DNA of 5,854 nt from Acidobacteriota bacterium (GTDB taxonomy: Bacteria; Acidobacteriota; Terriglobia; Acidiferrales; UBA7541). Below the pieces are notes generated by a model. It did no database searches, had not been told where the DNA came from, and was given only the letters and a program-made list of their open reading frames with translations. Below are positions 1 through 4,781 of the stretch, piece after piece; the stretch's first letter is position 1, and every line of letters starts with the position of its first letter. Where the stretch lies: contig QHYP01000297.1 of assembly GCA_003224195.1 (NCBI GenBank), positions 848-6,701 on the forward strand, read 5' to 3'. Position numbers and translations under genes: made by a program.

Positions 1-32
1 AGCCCGTACATAATTCCGGGGAAGGAAACTAA
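1..32 (+). other. Possible 3' tail of an upstream gene (adaptor subunit?)
   Basis: Two stops lie just before the RND gene: TAA at 11-13 (frame beginning at base 2) and TAA at 30-32 (frame beginning at base 3, nine codons open before it). Either could close an upstream reading frame. Operons of this type usually carry the periplasmic adaptor (AcrA/MexA family) immediately upstream, so a tail of that gene is the natural guess. The fragment is far too short to recognise by sequence, and which stop is real cannot be decided here. Confidence 0.2.
21..26 (+). promoter_or_regulatory. Ribosome-binding site of the RND transporter gene
   Basis: The purine-rich GAAGGA, inside a longer GGGGAAGGA run (18-26), lies 9 bases before the ATG at 36. 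It supports that ATG as the start. An in-frame TAA at 30-32 rules out any earlier start in this frame. No promoter can be judged in the 35 bases available. Confidence 0.75.
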
Positions 33-35
33 GCT

Positions 36-3000
36 ATGTCAAAGTTTTTCATCAACCGTCCCATCGTGGCCATGGTGATCTCCATCCTTACGGTGATTGT
101 GGGCGCGGTCACCATCACAAGCCTGCCCGTGGCGCAGTTCCCCAACATCGTTCCACCGGAGATTCAGCTGCAGGCCAGTTATGTCGGCGCGGACGCGCAG
201 ACCCTGGAGCAATCCGTCGCCACGCCTATCGAACAGCAAATCAATGGCGTGGACAACGTGAACTACATGTACTCCCTAAACGCCACCGCCAACTCGCAAA
301 CCACCATGGTCGTGGACTTCGACCTGAAGACGGACCCGAACACCGATCTCATCCTCACGCAGTCACGCGAGCAACTGGCTGCCGGTCAGCTTCCGCCGGA
401 CGTTAACACGTACGGAGTCACTATTCGAAAGTCCGTGACCGCTCCGCTCATGCTGGTCGGCCTATTTTCCCCGAATGGTACTTACGATACCAAGTTCCTT
501 GGCAACTACGCCTATATCAACCTGAACGACCCCATCGCCCGCTTGTACGGTGTGGGCCAGACGCAGGTTTTCGGCGCAGGGCAGTATGCGATGAGGCTGT
601 GGGTACAGCCTGACAAACTGGCGAAGCTGGGCATCACGGTCACGGACGTCGTCAATGCTGTGCAGGCGCAGAACACAGTTAATCCTGCGGGTCAGGTGGG
701 TGGTGAACCAGCTCTCGCCAACCAGCAATTCACTTATTCCGTACTTGCACAGGGCCGCCTAACATCTCCGGAACAGTTCGAAAACGTGATCGTGCGCGAG
801 GCGCCAGATGGCGGCATTGTTCGCGTGAAGGACGTCGCCCGCGTCGAGCTGGGCGCACAGGACTACAGCATTGTGAGCCGCTTGAATGGCAAGCCCGCCA
901 TCGTCATTCCCGTCTACCAGTTGCCCGGTTCCAATGCGGTCCAAACGGCTGCAGGTGTCCGAAAACTGATGGCCGAGATGAAGCAGCGCTTCCCGCAAGA
1001 CATGGATTACGCCATATCGCTTGACCAGACAAGCGCAGTTACAGAAGGCATGAAGGAGATCATTGTCACGCTCTTGATTGCTATCGTTCTGGTGATCTTG
1101 GTGGTCTTTCTTTTTTTGCAGGACTGGCGGGCAACGCTGATCCCGATGCTGGCCGTGCCTGTCTCGCTGGTGGGTACGTTTATTCTCTTCCCGCTGTTCG
1201 GCTTCTCCATCAATACGCTTTCAATGTTTGGGTTGGTTCTGGCGATCGGCCTCGTGGTAGATGATGCCATCGTCGTCGTCGAAGGCGTACAGCGACATAT
1301 CGAGGAGGGTCTTGCTCCGAAAGATGCTGCTCGGAAAGCGATGGAAGAACTCTCCGGTCCCGTCGTCGCTATTGCCCTGGTTCTCTCCTCGGTGTTTGTA
1401 CCGACAGCCTTCATCCCCGGCATCACCGGAAGGCTCTACCAGCAATTTGCGTTGACCATCGCAATCTCGGTAGTCCTCTCGGCTTTTAACGCCCTCACGC
1501 TGAGCCCGGCGCTTGCCGCACTCCTGCTCCGGCCAAAGAAGAAAAGCCGCGGACCGCTCGCAAAATTCTTTACGTGGTTCAATCGCTTGTTCGGGCGCGG
1601 CACCGAGATCTATGTCCGACTCTGCGGCGGAGTTCTGCGCAAGGGTGTGCTGGCTTTGGTGGTGATTGCGGCCTTCGGCATCGGCGCGGGATTCTTTAGC
1701 AGCCGTCTGCCCTCGAGCTTCCTGCCCGATGAAGACCAGGGCTACGTGTACATCAATATGGATCTTCCTAACGCGGCTTCGCTTGAACGTACCAGCGCAG
1801 CGGCGAGACAGGTTGAGGAGATCCTCGCCAATACGCCGGGCGTCCAGTACACCACAAGCATTGTTGGCTTCAGCTTGCTCAGCTTTGTACGGACTACTTA
1901 CAACGGTTTCTTTTTCGTCACGCTTAAGCCCTGGAGTGATCGTCAAACCAGAGCGGAACAGTATCAAGAAATCAAGGTGCGCTTGAACAAGGAGCTTAGC
2001 AAGCTTCCACAAGGAACCGCTTTCAGCTTCTCGCCGCCAGCGATTCCTGGAGTCGGCACATCCGGCGGATTTCAGTTCGTCCTCGAAGACCGGGCCGGGC
2101 GGGACATCCCGTTCCTGGCAGGCAACCTGGAGAAGTTTCTGGCGGCCGCTCGCAAGCGCCCCGAGATTGGCTCGATATTCACTTCCTTCCTGCCGAGCGT
2201 GCCGCAAAAGTTCCTGGAGGTCGACCGGGAGAAAGTGCTGAAGCAAGGTGTGGCGCTCAACGACGTTTACAGAACGATTCAGGCTTTCATGGGCGGGCTG
2301 TTCATCAACTACTTCAACGATTTCGGTCGTACCTGGCAGGTGTACGTCGAGGCCGAAGCGCCTTACCGGTCGAATATGGAGAATCTCGGGCAGTTCTACG
2401 TTCGCAACAGCAGGGGTGACAGAGTTCCGCTATCCGCGCTGACGAGATTCGAATCGCGTTCCGGCCCCGAATTCACGATGCGCTACAACGAGTATCGCTC
2501 AGCGCAAATCAACGGCAGTGCTGCGCCCGGATATAGCTCAGACCAGGCCACTGCGGCCCTGGAAGAGGTTTTCCGCCAGACCATGCCTAGTGAAATGGGC
2601 TTTGATTATATGGGCATGTCCTATCAAGAGCAGAAGGCGCGGGAAGGACTCCCTGCTTCGGTCATCTTCGGTTTCTCGCTGGTGTTCGTGTTTCTAGTTC
2701 TGGCGGCACTCTACGAGAGCTGGTCGTTGCCGTTCAGCGTGCTCCTGGGCACGTCGGGTGCGGTATGCGGAGCTTTTGGAATGTTGTGGCTGCGCCGGGC
2801 GGTGCTCAATGCCTTCTATCCGGCTTACATGGTGCAAATCGAAAACGATGTCTACTCGCAAATCGGCTTGGTGATGCTGATTGGTCTGGCTGCCAAAAAC
2901 GCGATTCTGATCGTCGAATTTGCCAAGGAACAGTACGAAAAGGGGAAGCCTCTGGTGGATGCGGTGCTCGAAGGGGCAAGGCTTCGCCTGCGTCCCGTTC

Positions 3001-3239
3001 TGATGACCTCGTTTGCGTTCATTCTCGGTTGCGTACCGCTATGGATGGCATCCGGCGCCGGTTCAGTGGCACGCCAAATCATGGGCACAGCCGTAATTGG
3101 CGGAATGCTGGCGGCCAGCAGCGTCGACATCCTCCTCGTTCCGGCACTCTTCTATCTGGTGGAGAAGTGGTCAGGTGTTGGCAAGAGGCACGCTCCCAGG
3201 CCTGCTCTTGCGCAGCCTAGCCCATCGGAGGCGGACTGA
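36..3239 (+). CDS. RND multidrug efflux transporter, HAE1 family (AcrB/MexB-like)
   Basis: This is the inner-membrane proton-driven pump of a tripartite RND efflux system, which exports hydrophobic or amphiphilic compounds through an adaptor and an outer-membrane duct. The 1067-residue protein is close to AcrB (1049) and shows both tandem halves. TM1 lies at about 10-30, TM2-TM6 at about 342-495, TM7 at about 538-558 and TM8-TM12 at about 876-1047. Large periplasmic porter/docking domains follow TM1 and TM7. The proton-relay residues are all present: D409 and D410 in the GLVVDDAI motif of TM4, K954 in GLAAKNAIL of TM10, R984, and T991 in the MTS motif of TM11 (AcrB D407, D408, K940, R971, T978). 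The RPI motif near residue 8 and GMSYQEQ before TM8 are also family hallmarks. A loop of about 14 extra residues lies between TM9 and NDVY (918-936). The region matching the AcrB switch loop reads differently, so substrates cannot be inferred. The start is fixed by the Shine-Dalgarno at 21-26 and an in-frame stop at 30-32. The next gene begins one base after the stop. Confidence 0.97.
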   Translation: MSKFFINRPIVAMVISILTVIVGAVTITSLPVAQFPNIVPPEIQLQASYVGADAQTLEQSVATPIEQQINGVDNVNYMYSLNATANSQTTMVVDFDLKTDPNTDLILTQSREQLAAGQLPPDVNTYGVTIRKSVTAPLMLVGLFSPNGTYDTKFLGNYAYINLNDPIARLYGVGQTQVFGAGQYAMRLWVQPDKLAKLGITVTDVVNAVQAQNTVNPAGQVGGEPALANQQFTYSVLAQGRLTSPEQFENVIVREAPDGGIVRVKDVARVELGAQDYSIVSRLNGKPAIVIPVYQLPGSNAVQTAAGVRKLMAEMKQRFPQDMDYAISLDQTSAVTEGMKEIIVTLLIAIVLVILVVFLFLQDWRATLIPMLAVPVSLVGTFILFPLFGFSINTLSMFGLVLAIGLVVDDAIVVVEGVQRHIEEGLAPKDAARKAMEELSGPVVAIALVLSSVFVPTAFIPGITGRLYQQFALTIAISVVLSAFNALTLSPALAALLLRPKKKSRGPLAKFFTWFNRLFGRGTEIYVRLCGGVLRKGVLALVVIAAFGIGAGFFSSRLPSSFLPDEDQGYVYINMDLPNAASLERTSAAARQVEEILANTPGVQYTTSIVGFSLLSFVRTTYNGFFFVTLKPWSDRQTRAEQYQEIKVRLNKELSKLPQGTAFSFSPPAIPGVGTSGGFQFVLEDRAGRDIPFLAGNLEKFLAAARKRPEIGSIFTSFLPSVPQKFLEVDREKVLKQGVALNDVYRTIQAFMGGLFINYFNDFGRTWQVYVEAEAPYRSNMENLGQFYVRNSRGDRVPLSALTRFESRSGPEFTMRYNEYRSAQINGSAAPGYSSDQATAALEEVFRQTMPSEMGFDYMGMSYQEQKAREGLPASVIFGFSLVFVFLVLAALYESWSLPFSVLLGTSGAVCGAFGMLWLRRAVLNAFYPAYMVQIENDVYSQIGLVMLIGLAAKNAILIVEFAKEQYEKGKPLVDAVLEGARLRLRPVLMTSFAFILGCVPLWMASGAGSVARQIMGTAVIGGMLAASSVDILLVPALFYLVEKWSGVGKRHAPRPALAQPSPSEAD
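3227..3231 (+). promoter_or_regulatory. Ribosome-binding site that decides the GTG start of the outer-membrane gene
   Basis: GGAGG lies 9 bases before GTG at 3241, inside the last codons of the RND gene. It selects this GTG over an in-frame ATG at 3097. The longer start would overlap the RND gene by 143 bases and would bury the lipoprotein signal inside the protein. Confidence 0.8.
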
Positions 3240-3240
3240 C

Positions 3241-4605
3241 GTGAGAAGACTTATCGCTCTTTCCCTGATTATGCTCCTTGCTTCGGGCTGCGCTGTCGGG
3301 CCCAACTATAAGAGACCGAGCGTAACTGTTCCCGGGACGTACCGTGGAGCCATTCCGCAAGAGGCTACCCAGCCTGCGGCGGAATCAATCGGAGACCAAA
3401 AATGGTGGGAGGTCTTCCAGGACCCACAGCTCCAAGACCTGATCCACACGGCAACGCGAATCTTGCAAGCTCAGGCCCAGGTCGGCATCACTCGCGCCGA
3501 CCAGTTACCGACGATTAGCGGCGGAGTTGAGGCTGTCAATCAGCGCTCGGCACGCTCAAAGTTTTTTCCTGCGTTCGAAACGAGTTCGAACCAAGTCGAT
3601 CTCTCGCTGGCGTGGGAGCTTGATTTCTGGGGAAAGTATCGCCGAGCCACCGAGTCCGCGCGGGCAAATCTCTTGGCAACGCAATGGGCCCGTCAGGCTG
3701 TCATCAGCACACTCGTCAGCGACGTTGCCGCGGCTTATTTCCAGCTTCGTGAGCTCGACTTGGAACTCGAAATCTCGCGACGAACTCTGGCTTCGCGCCG
3801 CGACTCGCTGCAGCTCACACAAACGCTGGCTAGCGGCGGGGCTACCTCCATGCTCGATGTACGGCAAGCGGAGCAGTTGGTGTTCACCGCCGCCGAAACC
3901 ATTCCCGATCTGGAACGACGAATTGAGCAGCAGGAAAACTTCCTAAGCATTCTTCTTGGAAACAATCCCGGTCCGATCACACGTGGAACGAAGTTGACGG
4001 AGCAACCGCATGCCCCGGAAATTCCGGCAGGTCTACCCTCCAGCCTCTTGGAGCGGCGGCCCGACATTCGCCAGGCCGAAGCACAGTTGATCGCGGCCAA
4101 CGCGCAAATTGGAGTAGCGAAGGCAGCGTACTTCCCGCAGATCACCTTGACCGCGAGCGGCGGATATCAAAGTTCAGCGCTTACGAGCCTGTTTACTGGT
4201 CCAGCCGGATTATGGAATTTCGGAGGGTCGCTGGTGCAGCCCATCTTCACAGGGGGAAGAATTCGTTCCAATGTAAAGTTCACGGAGGCGAGGCAACAGG
4301 AAGCAGCGCTGATTTATCAGCAGACCGTTCAGCAGGCTTTTCGCGGAGTTTCGGACGCGCTGGTCGAGTATCGGAAAGACAGGGAGTTTCGCGAGCAGCA
4401 GGAGCAACTCACGTTTTCCGCTCAAGACGCGGCCCGGCTTTCGGAGACCCGTTATCGAGGCGGCGCCACAAGCTACTTGGAGGTACTGACGAACGAAACC
4501 AATTATTTTGATGCTGAGTTGGGACTCGCTCAGGCTCAGTTGAATGAACTCCTGGGTCTGGTTCGCATTTACAGCAACCTCGGCGGAGGCTGGCAAGAAC
4601 AATGA
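3241..4605 (+). CDS. Outer-membrane efflux lipoprotein, TolC/OprM (NodT) family
   Basis: This is the outer-membrane channel of the RND system. Family members form trimers with a short beta-barrel and a long periplasmic alpha-helical barrel. From the GTG the protein has 454 residues. It opens with a lipoprotein signal: R2 R3, a hydrophobic stretch at 4-14, then ASG-C17, followed by AVGPNYKRP, the typical start of mature OprM-like proteins. Two outer-membrane efflux repeats follow, at about 60-240 (with WELDFWGKYRR from W125) and about 262-450 (with ERRPDIRQAEAQL from E271 and QPIFTGGR at 333-340). The length is a little short of the usual 470-490. Part of the shortfall is near residues 71-72. 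There LIHTA runs straight into TRILQAQAQVGITRADQLP, without the roughly 11 residues (usually an AL..N.DL..A pattern) that relatives have between them. The gene starts one base after the RND stop, so the two are surely co-transcribed. Its stop overlaps a possible small frame as ATGA. Confidence 0.95.
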   Translation: MRRLIALSLIMLLASGCAVGPNYKRPSVTVPGTYRGAIPQEATQPAAESIGDQKWWEVFQDPQLQDLIHTATRILQAQAQVGITRADQLPTISGGVEAVNQRSARSKFFPAFETSSNQVDLSLAWELDFWGKYRRATESARANLLATQWARQAVISTLVSDVAAAYFQLRELDLELEISRRTLASRRDSLQLTQTLASGGATSMLDVRQAEQLVFTAAETIPDLERRIEQQENFLSILLGNNPGPITRGTKLTEQPHAPEIPAGLPSSLLERRPDIRQAEAQLIAANAQIGVAKAAYFPQITLTASGGYQSSALTSLFTGPAGLWNFGGSLVQPIFTGGRIRSNVKFTEARQQEAALIYQQTVQQAFRGVSDALVEYRKDREFREQQEQLTFSAQDAARLSETRYRGGATSYLEVLTNETNYFDAELGLAQAQLNELLGLVRIYSNLGGGWQEQ

Positions 4606-4781
4606 GTGCCGGGAACCAAATGCCTACGGCCTGGGCCCATTCGGATTGCTGTACAGCATCGACGCCGAAGGGTTCGAACCGAGGCCGGGGCAGTGAAGGA
4701 GGGAAAACAAGAGTGAGTTCGTACCTGCCAGGGCAGAAAACCAATGCTCCTGGCATTGTGGATTTGAGGCCCTCAAAGTGA
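4602..4781 (+). CDS. Possible small ORF of 59 codons bridging the efflux gene and sthA
   Basis: An open frame runs from ATG at 4602 to TGA at 4779-4781. Its ATG overlaps the stop of the outer-membrane gene (ATGA, 4602-4605). Its stop overlaps the sthA GTG (GTGA, 4778-4781). GGAGG at 4585-4589 lies 12 bases before the ATG, which is rather far. A second in-frame ATG is at 4620 and a GTG with an ideal Shine-Dalgarno at 4713. The predicted peptide starts MSAGNQMPTAWAHSDCC and is polar, rich in Gly, Ser, Lys and Arg, without a membrane segment or signal peptide. I recognise no family. About 58% of third codon positions are G or C by hand count, which neither supports nor excludes coding. The double 4-base overlap is the main argument for it. 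The frame could be open by chance, with the region acting as an untranslated leader. Confidence 0.3.
   Translation: MSAGNQMPTAWAHSDCCTASTPKGSNRGRGSEGGKTRVSSYLPGQKTNAPGIVDLRPSK
4621..4692 (+). repeat. Nested inverted repeats, tRNA-sized foldback (72 bases)
   Basis: TGCC (4621-4624) and CGGCCT (4627-4632) can pair with GGCA (4689-4692) and AGGCCG (4682-4687), giving a 10-pair closing helix with a small internal loop. Inside it, TTCGG (4640-4644) pairs with CCGAA (4665-4669). A perfect 12-base palindrome TGCTGTACAGCA (4647-4658) can form a 4-pair hairpin with a GTAC loop. A further 10-base palindrome GGTTCGAACC lies at 4671-4680. It might be a folded leader RNA or a set of protein-binding sites. 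It does not make a cloverleaf, and no T run follows, so it is neither a tRNA nor an intrinsic terminator. Some pairing is expected by chance in GC-rich DNA. Confidence 0.35.
4696..4702 (+). promoter_or_regulatory. Ideal Shine-Dalgarno, AAGGAGG, inside the gap
   Basis: AAGGAGG is fully complementary to the usual 16S rRNA 3' end and is the strongest ribosome-binding site in the window. It lies 10 bases before GTG at 4713, which opens a 22-codon frame to 4781. It begins just after the foldback that ends at 4692. It is too far from the sthA GTG at 4778 to serve it directly. Confidence 0.5.
4713..4781 (+). CDS. Possible 22-codon leader peptide of sthA
   Basis: GTG at 4713 follows the AAGGAGG at 4696-4702 and opens 22 codons (beginning SSYLPGQKTNAPGIVDL after the initiator). 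It ends at TGA 4779-4781, which overlaps the sthA GTG as GTGA. It is the 3' part of the 59-codon frame, so the two are alternative starts of the same frame. A ribosome translating it would pass through the hairpin at 4726-4755 and the dyad at 4763-4777, then stop exactly on the sthA start. That is the layout of translational coupling. I do not recognise the peptide, and there is no run of one amino acid as in classical attenuators. Confidence 0.35.
   Translation: MSSYLPGQKTNAPGIVDLRPSK
4726..4755 (+). repeat. Hairpin, 7-base arms
   Basis: TGCCAGG (4726-4732) and CCTGGCA (4749-4755) are perfect inverted repeats around a 16-base loop, with one extra G-T pair possible inside. No T tract follows, so it is not an intrinsic terminator. 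It lies within the possible leader peptide, just before the dyad at the sthA start. Confidence 0.45.
4763..4777 (+). promoter_or_regulatory. sthA: 15-base dyad covering the sthA ribosome-binding site
   Basis: TTTGAGG (4763-4769), one C, then CCTCAAA (4771-4777) is a perfect 7+1+7 inverted repeat whose last base touches the GTG of sthA. The left arm contains GAGG (4766-4769), the only plausible Shine-Dalgarno for that GTG, at 8 bases spacing. As RNA it can form a 6-pair stem with a 3-base loop, hiding the ribosome-binding site. As DNA it has the shape of an operator for a dimeric repressor. Which, if either, applies is inference. Confidence 0.5.

Noticed and set aside
1108..1117. T-rich tract with seven T in a row in the RND gene as a slippage or phase-variation site
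   Set aside because: It encodes a conserved hydrophobic stretch of TM2 (FLFLQ), the frame is intact across it, and seven T is short for such a switch.
1221..2246. Long minus-strand open frame of 341 codons opposite the RND gene
   Set aside because: It lies wholly antisense to a well-conserved transporter and its translation is low in hydrophobic order and rich in charged residues, as expected for an antisense shadow of a GC-rich gene. No recognisable domain.
4621..4692. tRNA gene suggested by size, terminal pairing and a GGTTCGAACC T-loop-like motif
   Set aside because: On neither strand does TTCGAAC sit in a 5-pair T stem, there is no 7-base anticodon loop on a 5-pair stem, and the terminal helix breaks after about five pairs. 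No cloverleaf can be drawn.
4606..4777. Rho-independent terminator after the efflux genes
   Set aside because: The hairpins in this gap are not followed by a run of T, so transcription could well continue into sthA.
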